Of a stretch of 55,840 nucleotides of DNA, positions 16,028-25,000 are shown in pieces. This DNA comes from a virus. The translations under genes were made by a program, and so were the position numbers. The notes beneath the pieces were generated by a model. It was given only the letters and a program-made list of their open reading frames with translations. It was not told where the DNA came from and did no database searches. Numbering within the stretch: position 1 is the stretch's first letter; each line of letters opens with the position of its first letter. The stretch spans positions 1 to 55,840 of the IMG/VR virus record IMGVR_UViG_3300028891_000002; one strand, 5' to 3'.

Positions 16028-18463
16028 CTATAACACCTCCAATAGACTACTCTGTCTATTCTTATCTAGAGATAGTAATAGAGAGGGATCATATACTCTC
16101 AATATAGGTTCTATCTTCTTTCTCAATAGATCTAACATCTTAGAATAGTCTATACTGAATCCACTAGGTATCCTAGTATTCTCATCAAATGCTATAACAT
16201 CAGTATCAGGATATCCTACAGGTACACTATTGATATATATTCTTCTAGGCTTATCTCCCTCTCCAAATCTAGTATTGAGATATCTGTTACTGTACCATAC
16301 TGCTCTAATACTAGAGGATGGTTTACTCTGTCTCTTACATCTAGGACACCAGAATATACACATCTCCTCATCAAATATCATATCACTCTTACATACACAT
16401 CTTCTATTATATTGATCTATCTCTTTCCTTATACTAGAGGGTATACCTAGATCAGAGAAGTCATATACACCAGACAGTATATTGTCTCTAACAGTCTTAA
16501 GATAGCTAGATATCTCCTCTCTATCACTATCAGACAGTATCATCTGTATAACTCTCTCTTGGCACTCCTTAAACACAGGACTATTATCTGATCTCCTTAT
16601 ACCCATACCTCTATAGTACCACTCTTCAGTATACTCTCCCTTCTTATATATCAGTCTACCTGCATAGTGTTTCTTAGCTATAAGTAGTAGACTAGAGAAT
16701 ATCATCTCACTCTTAACATAGGCATGTCTATACCTGTTTTTCAATATATTATTAATAGAGGACTCTAGTATCTTAGCCTCTTCTATCAGATCACTTGTCT
16801 TTAACTGTACAAATACACTATCAGTATCTCCATAGATAACAGTATAGTTCATATCTCTAATCAGATCTATAAGCTCCTGTAGAAATCTTCTACCTAGATT
16901 AGTTATAATCTCAGCTATTCTAGGAGAATATAGTCTAAATGATGGTAATCCAAATATACCATATAGAGCATTTGCCTTTATCTTCAATAGAGTCTGCTGT
17001 CTATCTAGTAACTTAGCTCTCTCTATATCTCCTCTATGTATAGCTTCCTCTAGTTCTCTCTGTTTACTCTCTCTTAGAGACAGTATATTCTCTACTACCT
17101 GTGGTATTATACCTCTCCTATCACTAACAAATCTATTTCTATTATCTACCACTATATCTCCTAGTCTAGAATAGGTATCTAGAGAGATATTATACTCTAA
17201 TATGATAGAGGGATATAGAGACTTATAGTCTAGTACAAGTATGTTTCTATAGATACCTGCTATAGGATCTAGTACCAATCCACCAGTATATCTCTTCTTT
17301 CTAATATGACTCTTATTAGGTAACACTATATTCATATTCTTACAGTATCTAAGGAAACACATATCAGCTAGTTTAGAGGTAGATAGAGCATCCTCTATAG
17401 GCACACCAAACATAGGTAGAGATCTAGTCTCATCTAGATCATCTATAAGATAATATTTCTCATCTAGCTTAACTGTTAACTCTACATCTACTATGTTTCT
17501 CTCTATTATTCTACTAGGATCAGTATCATAGACACTAGCAAATGTATTATCTATCTCTATCTTCCTACCTATCTGTTCTCTCTCAGCTATATACTCTAGA
17601 CTCATAGACTCTACCATAGTCTCCTGTTTATCTAGATACAGTTCATTTAGATCTATTACATTGACTCCTAGTATCTTTATTCTATATCTGTTACCTCTTC
17701 TCCTCATCTTAACTATATTGAGAGGAGATAGTCTACTATAGTCTACATCTAGCTTCTTACATCTCTTAATGATATATGGTAGATCAAATCTAGTGATAAA
17801 CCATCCTGTAATAACATCAGGACAGTTATCAGAGACATAGGAGATAAATGACTCTAGTAGATCTCTCTCATCTCTACATGATATTAACACAGTATTCTCT
17901 CTATCTATCTTAACATCTCTATCTAGATAGAATACTCTATATTCTCTAGTATAGCTATCATATAATCCTATAACTCCTATAGGATATCTAGCCTCTCTAG
18001 CATCTATCTTAGTCTCCTCTATAGACAGTACCTCTATATCTAGATACATCTTTCTAAGATCTACTCTAACATCTCTATCTACACCTCTAATCTCTCCATT
18101 CTCTGTTACAGTATAACATGATATGATATCTCTATCCTTCATAAATACCTTGACAAATGGTATATCTCCCTCATATACTCTAGCTCTAATAAGATCTCTA
18201 ACCCTCTTAAGTATCTTAGGATTCTTAAATGATATCTTGATTACAGGATCACCAAATATAGTAGTCTTATCTGTAGGAGATATCTCCATATTCTCTATGA
18301 GAGGTAGAGTCTTAGTATCATTCTTAGCTAGATAGAAGTATGGTTTAAAGTTAGATACAGTATGAATATATCTATTACCTTCTCTATCTCTACTAAACAG
18401 ATAGATGATGGGATCTTCATTCTCATCTAGAAGATAGGTGATATAGACAAGCTTATAGTCCAT
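16028..18463 (-). CDS. polB: family B DNA polymerase
   Basis: An 811-residue protein. The 3'-5' exonuclease domain has YLDIEVLS (Exo I, about residue 140) and an ITGWFITRFDLPYI Exo II segment. The polymerase domain has motif A DYKSLYPSII (about 408), motif B KIKANALYG (about 493) and motif C YGDTDSV (about 543), plus KKHYAGR. A four-cysteine zinc ribbon (CVCK ... CPRC) lies near 693-713 in the thumb. All catalytic acids are intact. This is the replicative enzyme of the virus. It overlaps the ParB-like gene by 11 bases. Confidence 0.97.
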   Translation of the reverse strand: MDYKLVYITYLLDENEDPIIYLFSRDREGNRYIHTVSNFKPYFYLAKNDTKTLPLIENMEISPTDKTTIFGDPVIKISFKNPKILKRVRDLIRARVYEGDIPFVKVFMKDRDIISCYTVTENGEIRGVDRDVRVDLRKMYLDIEVLSIEETKIDAREARYPIGVIGLYDSYTREYRVFYLDRDVKIDRENTVLISCRDERDLLESFISYVSDNCPDVITGWFITRFDLPYIIKRCKKLDVDYSRLSPLNIVKMRRRGNRYRIKILGVNVIDLNELYLDKQETMVESMSLEYIAEREQIGRKIEIDNTFASVYDTDPSRIIERNIVDVELTVKLDEKYYLIDDLDETRSLPMFGVPIEDALSTSKLADMCFLRYCKNMNIVLPNKSHIRKKRYTGGLVLDPIAGIYRNILVLDYKSLYPSIILEYNISLDTYSRLGDIVVDNRNRFVSDRRGIIPQVVENILSLRESKQRELEEAIHRGDIERAKLLDRQQTLLKIKANALYGIFGLPSFRLYSPRIAEIITNLGRRFLQELIDLIRDMNYTVIYGDTDSVFVQLKTSDLIEEAKILESSINNILKNRYRHAYVKSEMIFSSLLLIAKKHYAGRLIYKKGEYTEEWYYRGMGIRRSDNSPVFKECQERVIQMILSDSDREEISSYLKTVRDNILSGVYDFSDLGIPSSIRKEIDQYNRRCVCKSDMIFDEEMCIFWCPRCKRQSKPSSSIRAVWYSNRYLNTRFGEGDKPRRIYINSVPVGYPDTDVIAFDENTRIPSGFSIDYSKMLDLLRKKIEPILRVYDPSLLLSLDKNRQSSLLEVL

Positions 18464-19202
18464 CTCTAGCTATACCTTCCAGTATATACTCTTCTGCTAG
18501 TTCATCTATAGGAATATTCCTCTTCTTAGATGCACTAAGTAGTCTCTTATAACACTTCTCAGATATCTTAATAGTATATCTTCTCTCTATAATAGTAGTA
18601 GACTCTTTCTCTTTCTTTATCTCCTCTAGTTTAGAAGGTATCCTCTCTGGTTCTAGTCTAGATATCTTCTCAGCAGTTCTCTGAGGTAACTCCTGTATAA
18701 CCTGTCTTAGCTCTTGTTTCTTGTCTTCTTCTATCTTGGTTTCTTCTAGCTTCTCTTCTATAGCTCCATATCTAGTCCATCTATAGATAGTCTTTCTGGT
18801 TACTCCTAGCCTCTTAGCAACCTTATCTATACTCCCTAGCTTCTCTACTAGAGATTCTATAGCCTCACATCTCTCTAGAGGAGTAATATCCTCTCTAAGA
18901 ATATTCTCTATTAGAGACTCTATCTTTCTCTCTGTCTCATCTACCTCTTTAACTATAACAGGTATCTTTACTCTATATCCTTCATTATATAGCTCTCTTA
19001 TAGCTAGTAGTCTCCTCTGTCCAATATATACTAGATACTTATCATTCTCTTTTCTAGCTACTAGAGGTTCTAATACTCCACTCTCTCTAATAGATTCTTT
19101 AAGAGACTGGAAAGACTCATCCTTAGATACTAGCTTTCTAACATTACTCTCCTTATCTAGCTCTAGAAGAGATATATCCTCTAGTATCTGAAAATGGGAC
19201 AT
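18453..19202 (-). CDS. ParB-like DNA-binding protein
   Basis: A 249-residue protein. The N-terminal ParB/sulfiredoxin-fold domain has VYIGQRRLLAI (the GxRR CTP-binding box), followed by the helix-turn-helix SIDKVAKRLGVTRKTIYRW. After a charged linker the C-terminus IKISEKCYKRLLSASKKR looks like a small dimerisation or ribbon-helix-helix domain. ParB proteins load on parS palindromes, and a near-palindrome overlaps this gene's own start codon (19195-19211), with a perfect copy at 55381-55397. It may partition the viral genome, regulate transcription, or both. Confidence 0.85.
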   Translation of the reverse strand: MSHFQILEDISLLELDKESNVRKLVSKDESFQSLKESIRESGVLEPLVARKENDKYLVYIGQRRLLAIRELYNEGYRVKIPVIVKEVDETERKIESLIENILREDITPLERCEAIESLVEKLGSIDKVAKRLGVTRKTIYRWTRYGAIEEKLEETKIEEDKKQELRQVIQELPQRTAEKISRLEPERIPSKLEEIKKEKESTTIIERRYTIKISEKCYKRLLSASKKRNIPIDELAEEYILEGIARDGL

Positions 19203-19211
19203 CGTGTCCCA
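19195..19211. promoter_or_regulatory. parS-like near-palindrome, TGGGACAT-C-GTGTCCCA
   Basis: An 8+1+8 inverted repeat with one mismatch next to the centre. It contains the ATG of the ParB-like gene and lies just downstream of its ribosome binding site (AGGAGG). The perfect version lies at 55381-55397. Autoregulation or a partition site is inferred. Confidence 0.55.
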
Positions 19212-19218
19212 TCCTCCT

Positions 19219-20217
19219 CTATTTCCATCCTAGTATATCATCTAGATCTATCTGTGTAGTCTCTCTAATAGATCTATATTCTGGATAGACATATACTCCA
19301 TACACATCTAACACTATATCATCTCTTATCCTTCTAGTCTTACCTATAGCTATCACTTTACTATACTCTGTAAAATCTAGCTTATACTCTTCATGTAGAA
19401 AACATCTAAGAGATAGAGATCCTATCTCCTCTGGATCTATCAGTATAAACATTCTCTGATTAGTATATGGTGAAGGTAACATTATTCTTCTTACTATACC
19501 CTCTACTCCTACTATTCTAAATGGATTCTTACTGTTCTCCTGATGATAGCTATCTAGTGTCCTTATAGTCTCCATAGGAATATGAGTCTTAACTAGATCA
19601 GATATATTCCAGTCTGTCTCTATAGTCTTAAACTGAGTATACTTACTAGAGTTTAATACTATCTCTCCATTCTCCTTCTTAACTATAGCTCTAAACTCAG
19701 AAGGAGTAAACAGATCAGTATCTATATCTACTCTATCCTGAGATAGTGTTAGTCTACCTCTCTTCCATCCATGATCTCTCTGTACCAATAAGAATAGTCT
19801 TCTAATGAGTATCTTCTCTGGTAGAGGTTTCTTATAGTTAGGAGAACTAGGATCTCTTCTATCTAGTACATTACCATCCTCATCTGTCAATCCCATCTGT
19901 ATAGCTAGTAGTCTATCCTCATTATATATCTTCATAGCTTTTCTTCTCATTAGATCAGCTATATTGATCTTACCTGTATCTCCTATTACTATACCTCTCA
20001 ATATCTTACTAGGAGATCTAGTTATACCTTCTAGTCTAAATGATATCTCTGATACTAGTCTATTGTAAGCCATATCATATAGTAGACTATCACTAGCATT
20101 AGGATTACTCTTCTTCTCTATCTCTACTATCTTCTCTAGAGCAGTAGTAAGCTTATCTAGAGGTATATCTGATCTCTCAGATATCTTCTTTAACTTAGAA
20201 GTATATTTCTCTATTAT
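19219..20217 (-). CDS. OB-fold-like DNA-binding protein (putative)
   Basis: The C-terminal third (FRIVGVEGIVRRIML, then MFILIDPEEI, then VIAIGKTRRIRDDIV) reads like an OB-fold of the RPA/MCM type, so a single-stranded DNA-binding role is possible. The first ATG is at 20073, giving 284 residues. The frame is open and coding-like upstream for 48 more codons, where GAGGTGAT (20230-20223) precedes an ATA at 20217. That ATA overlaps the previous gene's TAA as ATAA, just as ATGA and TTGA do elsewhere. The longer form, about 332 residues from an AUA start, is preferred. It lies upstream of parB. Confidence 0.6.
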   Translation of the reverse strand: MIEKYTSKLKKISERSDIPLDKLTTALEKIVEIEKKSNPNASDSLLYDMAYNRLVSEISFRLEGITRSPSKILRGIVIGDTGKINIADLMRRKAMKIYNEDRLLAIQMGLTDEDGNVLDRRDPSSPNYKKPLPEKILIRRLFLLVQRDHGWKRGRLTLSQDRVDIDTDLFTPSEFRAIVKKENGEIVLNSSKYTQFKTIETDWNISDLVKTHIPMETIRTLDSYHQENSKNPFRIVGVEGIVRRIMLPSPYTNQRMFILIDPEEIGSLSLRCFLHEEYKLDFTEYSKVIAIGKTRRIRDDIVLDVYGVYVYPEYRSIRETTQIDLDDILGWK

Positions 20218-20348
20218 TGTTGATCACCTCTCTTCTTCTCTCTAAACATATGCCCTCTTAAAACAGATATAATAAAGGAAGATATATCCTCTTTAGTAGA
20301 TAGATATTCTTCTATATCATCTGGTATCTCTAATAACAGTCTTCTCAA
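20214..20348 (-). CDS. 44-residue hypothetical protein
   Basis: The TTG at 20348 follows GAGGGTTAATATA and opens a frame ending in TAA at 20214, filling the gap between genes. The protein (LLLEIPDDIEEYLSTKEDIS, then a basic end REKKRGDQQ) looks like a short helical antitoxin or regulator, without a clear match. Confidence 0.5.
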   Translation of the reverse strand: MRRLLLEIPDDIEEYLSTKEDISSFIISVLRGHMFREKKRGDQQ

Positions 20349-20352
20349 TATA

Positions 20353-20583
20353 TTAACCCTCTCTAGCAGACTGTACAGATCTTGTACCAAAGTACCATGC
20401 TACTATCATAGAGAAACAGGTTATAGCAGTAGTAATAACATTAGAGAAGACATCTGCTCTTATATTACCAGATACTTCTATATGAGAAGTAATCCACCAT
20501 GTAAGATAGGATACCTCTCCCATAGCCCATATAGTAACTAGCTTCCTCATAGGAGCTTTAATCTTAGTAAAGAATGAACTCAT
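20353..20583 (-). CDS. holin-like membrane protein
   Basis: A 76-residue protein with two hydrophobic segments (VTIWAMGEVSYLTWWI and NVITTAITCFSMIVAWYFG) and a polar C-terminus (TRSVQSAREG). The WYFG-R ending of the last helix is typical of small phage holins. The ATG at 20583 is preferred because AAAGGAGGTG precedes it; the GTG at 20595 is inside that site. It lies near the peptidase gene, which supports a lysis or egress role. Confidence 0.6.
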   Translation of the reverse strand: MSSFFTKIKAPMRKLVTIWAMGEVSYLTWWITSHIEVSGNIRADVFSNVITTAITCFSMIVAWYFGTRSVQSAREG

Positions 20584-20703
20584 ATATAGATACACCTCCT
20601 TTCTATCTTATTTCTAAAGCTCTTATAACAAGAAAGAGATATCATTCCTCTTCATCTCTTAAAACAGATAAGAGGTTAAGATAATAGTAGATAAGAGAAA
20701 TAT

Positions 20704-20889
20704 TTAAGTCTTCTTTTTAGACTCTATATAGATATCCACTAGATAACAGAGAAAATAAAGAGGTATAGAGATAACTAGACTAGGAGGAAACAGTATACCT
20801 ATTAAGAGAACAACTATAGCCCATCTATGATGATTGAGTCTTCTCTTAACTCTCTCTAACTCTCTTCTAATATTCTCTATTTCACTCAT
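20704..20889 (-). CDS. small coiled-coil membrane protein
   Basis: A 61-residue protein with an N-terminal charged helix (ENIRRELERVKRRLNHH) followed by one long or two short membrane segments (WAIVVLLIGILFPP and LVISIPLYFLCYLV) and a Lys-rich end. It overlaps the peptidase stop by four bases. It is possibly a second holin or a spanin-like membrane partner in the egress cassette. The 20596-20703 gap holds no gene. Confidence 0.55.
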   Translation of the reverse strand: MSEIENIRRELERVKRRLNHHRWAIVVLLIGILFPPSLVISIPLYFLCYLVDIYIESKKKT

Positions 20890-21710
20890 AGATGTACCCT
20901 TCTTATAATATACTTACTCTTGAATGGAGTATCTCCTCTCTCATTATCTTCCTTAGACCAGTATGTATTAGTCTGAGGTTCAAAATAGTAGAACTTGTAA
21001 TTATCATTCTCCTTTACTAGAAATATATTGAATCCATGTCCTCCATAGTCTTCCACTATACCTATACAGTATCCTACATTGTTGATATAGTAGTACATAT
21101 TACAGAATGACTTAAAAGATATAGCAAAGTCTTCACAGTCAAATAGCTCAGCTATATAGTTCTGATAGTGTACCCAACATGAGTCTATGATCTTCTTCAT
21201 ATCCTCTAGTGTAGGTATCCTGTATTTCCAATCTAGAGGTTGATGTTCTACTGTAGAATCCCATCTATATAGTAGATCCTGTATCTTGTCTCCTGTTAAC
21301 TCTGTATCTACAGTTATCTTGGTACCTAGATATGCAAACAATGCTCTATTAGCAGTATACCATATCTTAGATCTCTCTACTAGACTCTTATCTCTCCAGT
21401 ATGATACTAGCTCCCTTAGACTCTTAATTAGACCACTAGAGTTACTAGGATGTAACATATCAAACAGTATCTTATTCTCCTCTCTAATCTCATCTAACTG
21501 TTTCTGTAGATTCTTAATCTCTTCTCTATATTGAGATACTCTATTAAGAGTCTCCTTTAACTGTTCATCTAGAGACTCATATCTCTTAACATACAGTAGC
21601 TTCTCTATATTACAGTCATGTAGACTCTTCTCTAGACTCTTAACCATACTCTCTAAACTATCTATCCTCTTCTTATATCCAGAACAGATAAGATCCATAA
21701 GCCAAGACAT
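20886..21710 (-). CDS. coiled-coil transglutaminase-like cysteine peptidase
   Basis: A 274-residue protein. Residues about 10-90 form a long coiled coil. The C-terminal half has FDCEDFA (Cys about 191), GGHGFN (His about 223) and FEPQT (acid about 242), the Cys-His-Asp/Glu layout of transglutaminase-like peptidases. Archaeal viral pseudomurein endoisopeptidases also use a transglutaminase fold, but no sequence-level link can be claimed. Placement between tail genes and holin-like proteins suggests an enzyme for host envelope breakage at egress or entry. Substrate unknown. Confidence 0.65.
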   Translation of the reverse strand: MSWLMDLICSGYKKRIDSLESMVKSLEKSLHDCNIEKLLYVKRYESLDEQLKETLNRVSQYREEIKNLQKQLDEIREENKILFDMLHPSNSSGLIKSLRELVSYWRDKSLVERSKIWYTANRALFAYLGTKITVDTELTGDKIQDLLYRWDSTVEHQPLDWKYRIPTLEDMKKIIDSCWVHYQNYIAELFDCEDFAISFKSFCNMYYYINNVGYCIGIVEDYGGHGFNIFLVKENDNYKFYYFEPQTNTYWSKEDNERGDTPFKSKYIIRRVHL

Positions 21711-21718
21711 ATATCATA

Positions 21719-21961
21719 TCACCTCCAATCTGTAATAATATGTTCTTCTAGTCTCTTAACTCTTCTCTCTAACTTCTCTAATCTATCTAATATCTCCTTT
21801 ATAATATCAGACTCATATCTCCTAATATATCTAGATAGAAAAGGCTTAGACAGTATCTCCCTAGCTAGACTATCCTCTATATCTAAAGGAACACCTACCC
21901 TAAACTCTATATCTCTATCTCTAATCTTAACCCTCATATTCTTACTAGATACAAGCTTCAA
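21719..21961 (-). CDS. hypothetical protein with C-terminal coiled coil
   Basis: An 80-residue protein. A short beta-type N-terminus (VKIRDRDIEFRVGVPLDI) is followed by a coiled coil (ILDRLEKLERRVKRLEEHI). The TTG start follows AAGAGGTGG, and a TATA-rich stretch lies upstream, so it may be the first gene of the egress cassette transcript. It could be a small virion or tail-tip component. Confidence 0.6.
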   Translation of the reverse strand: MKLVSSKNMRVKIRDRDIEFRVGVPLDIEDSLAREILSKPFLSRYIRRYESDIIKEILDRLEKLERRVKRLEEHIITDWR

Positions 21962-21981
21962 TATCTAAACCACCTCTTTTC

Positions 21982-22004
21982 AATATATTATATTATATAA
22001 TAGA
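21982..22004 (-). promoter_or_regulatory. TATA-rich internal promoter candidate
   Basis: An uninterrupted A/T stretch with overlapping TATAAT/TATATT elements lies between the tail-hub stop and the ribosome binding site of the next gene, at suitable distance for a start near 21970. It would let the egress cassette be expressed separately. Confidence 0.4.
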
Positions 22005-22011
22005 TAAGAGA

Positions 22012-25000
22012 TTACTTGAACCATCCTCTAATCTCATCTATCTCTCTAATCTTCTCTCCTATTCTCTTAGCCTTTGCTGTTATCTCTAGATCAGCTAGCT
22101 CTCCAGAGTCATCTATGGTTCTCCTTACTCTCTCTACTCTGTATCCTCCCTTTAGAGATAGATCATCACTATCTAGATAGATATAGTCTCCTGCCTCTAT
22201 TCTCTCTGCCTTCTCATCTAGTTCTTTAACTGTTCTCTTATATGTGGGATCTTTAGTCTTAGACACCAACTGTCTAGCTAGATTAAGAGCACTAGACTTG
22301 GTTACTAGCTTATTATCTACATAGACAGATTGATGTTCACCATATAGATTAATAGAGTCAGTATCTGATGCCTCTGCTTCTATCCTCTCTTCTTCAAATG
22401 TCTCTCCTATAACCTTCCACTTGTTAACTAAAGGTAGAGTCTCTGTATGTTCAGTAACATCACACTCTACTCCCTCTTCTATGGTTAGAGTAAGATCTTT
22501 TCTCACTCCTCTATTTATAACATGATTTAACAGTCCTCTTCTATCAAAGTAGATCTCTGTGTTACTTAGATCTCTTATTCTCTCCAGTATATCTGACTTC
22601 TTATCATAGTCTACATCTAACTCCATAGAGTCTGCTTGATAGGATACTCTCCACCACTCTATATTAGGATTATTAGTATCATAGATATAGACTTGGATAA
22701 CAAGATCTAAATCCTCATTTTCAGACCAAGTACCCCCTTTATTTCTATACATAAGATGTCCTTCAATCACATTAGAAGAGTCATAACAGTCAGCATAAGA
22801 ATTATCATAACCATCAGTATACTCAATACCTATAATAACATCTTCAGAAGAGTTGAAGTTAGCTGTAAACTCAAACCAATGTACTCCTTCAGAATATCCT
22901 GAGAGATCGTAAACTTCAGGAGCAGTATAAAGCACAGACTTATCACTATATCTCCAAATCCGACCATAGATATAACCAAGAGCGGATGCTTTAACAAATA
23001 TCTTAACCTTCCATTTTGAAACGTATCTGTTACCTAAGTTGAGTCTCTGACCTACTACGTTGATATCTGAAGAAATATTAGCTCTAAGATTGTGAGCAGT
23101 ACCTGATTCAGTATTGTTTATCCATTGTATCTCTCCTCTAGTAAACTTAGCCTTAACCTTAATAGAGGATTCAGTTATAGAAGAAAGACTATAAGGTAGA
23201 TCAGATAGGTTAAGATCACTCACTAAAACTGTATCATCAGATTTGAGAATATCAAACTTGACATCAGAGTTATACTCATTAGCCTTTGCATCAAACTCAT
23301 GCCAAGAGTTAAGATTAACAGGTTGGATAAGTTCACTTGTAACATCACCTGAGTTCTCACCTTCCTTCAACTGAACTATAGCTTCTCTACCTGTACCTGA
23401 TATCTCTGTATTGTTAAAAGTATCAGATTGAAAATCGGTATCACTTGTCTGAAACCACTCAGAATAGATATCTACACTAGAAGGAGTCTCTCCTATCCTT
23501 ACATCTCCTATCACTCCATGATGACTCCATACTGCTCCTGTTATACTAGCATCATATCCATTACCACTAGTATCTGTCAATGTAGATCCACTACCCTCTG
23601 TAAACTTATACTCTATAAACAGACCATCTGTAATGTTAGTGTTGTTGATATATCTATCTTTAACCTCATCTGGAGATAGTGCTCTACTATATACTCTTAT
23701 TAGACAGATATCTCCTCTAAAACCAGAATAACCAGCTTTAAATGTATCTGGAGAGAAACTAAAACCAGAGTAGTAATCACTAGATGTTATCTCTCCATCT
23801 CTATATGTTACTAGATGTTCACCATCATAGGTAGCTACAAAGTGATGCCATCTATCATCCTGTATTATCCAGTAATCATAGGAGTCTCTAAGACGGGAAG
23901 AGTTAGCGATATCATAAAGCTCAAAATTCAAGCCCCATGCATTGAGATAGAATCCAGCTCTATAATTAGATTCTTCTAAAGTTGCTAACCATCCTTCTCC
24001 TCTAACCTTAGCCCATAATTCAAATGTAAAGGAAGATAGAGATGTAGCAGAGAATGTAGCTTGTATATAGTCATCACCATCAAACTGTAGACAGTAGTTT
24101 CTATCTAATAGATCAGATACTATATCCTCTACCTTCTGATCTACATATGATATACTACCTGTAAGCTTCTTCTCTAATAGAGAGGAGAAGTCTCTAGCTA
24201 TTATTCTACTCCTCTTACTATATCCTTCTTCTTCTTTCTCTATCTGTTCTATTACTCCTGTAAATACAGGATCTATACTATCTCTCTTAACTATTATACT
24301 TCTATTCACTACAGGTTCTTCTAGATGATCAGATACTATCTCTACTCTACTAGGAAAGTTAACATTCTCCTCTGTCTTTATCTCTTCTACTTCTAATCTT
24401 CTGACATAAGACTTCCATCTAGCTCCATATATTGTACCATCATATCCATTACCTGAATAGTCTATAGCAGTAGTACCTGCTCTCTCATCAAACTTATACC
24501 ATATCAACAAGTCATTCTTATTCTTAGGTACTCTATAGAGATATAGATATCTAACCTCATCTTCAGAGAGAACTCTATTGAAGAGATAGAAGTCATCTAT
24601 TAAGCCATCAAATGTACCATCAGGTGTTCCATTATCGTTATTAGCTCCTAACACCAACTTCTCTGCTTCAGTAGGAATAGGATCAGTATCTGTAGAAGTA
24701 GCAGTATTAAACAGTTTACCATCAAAATAGATCTTTCTCTCTCCATTAGAGCAATCAACAGTTACTACTAGATGATGCCATTCACCAACATCATACAGTT
24801 CAGGATGTTCATCTAATCTAAATGTCCATGAGAATCTTGACCAAGTACCATCACTCTTGACTATTCCTCCATGAAAGTTATTCTCTGTTATACTATCACC
24901 ATCAGTATCATAATACCAATTCATGATAAGAAAGAATCTACTAGCACTACCTGTAGCATCATATCTTTTTATATGAACTAAATGTTGATTAGAATCTAGA

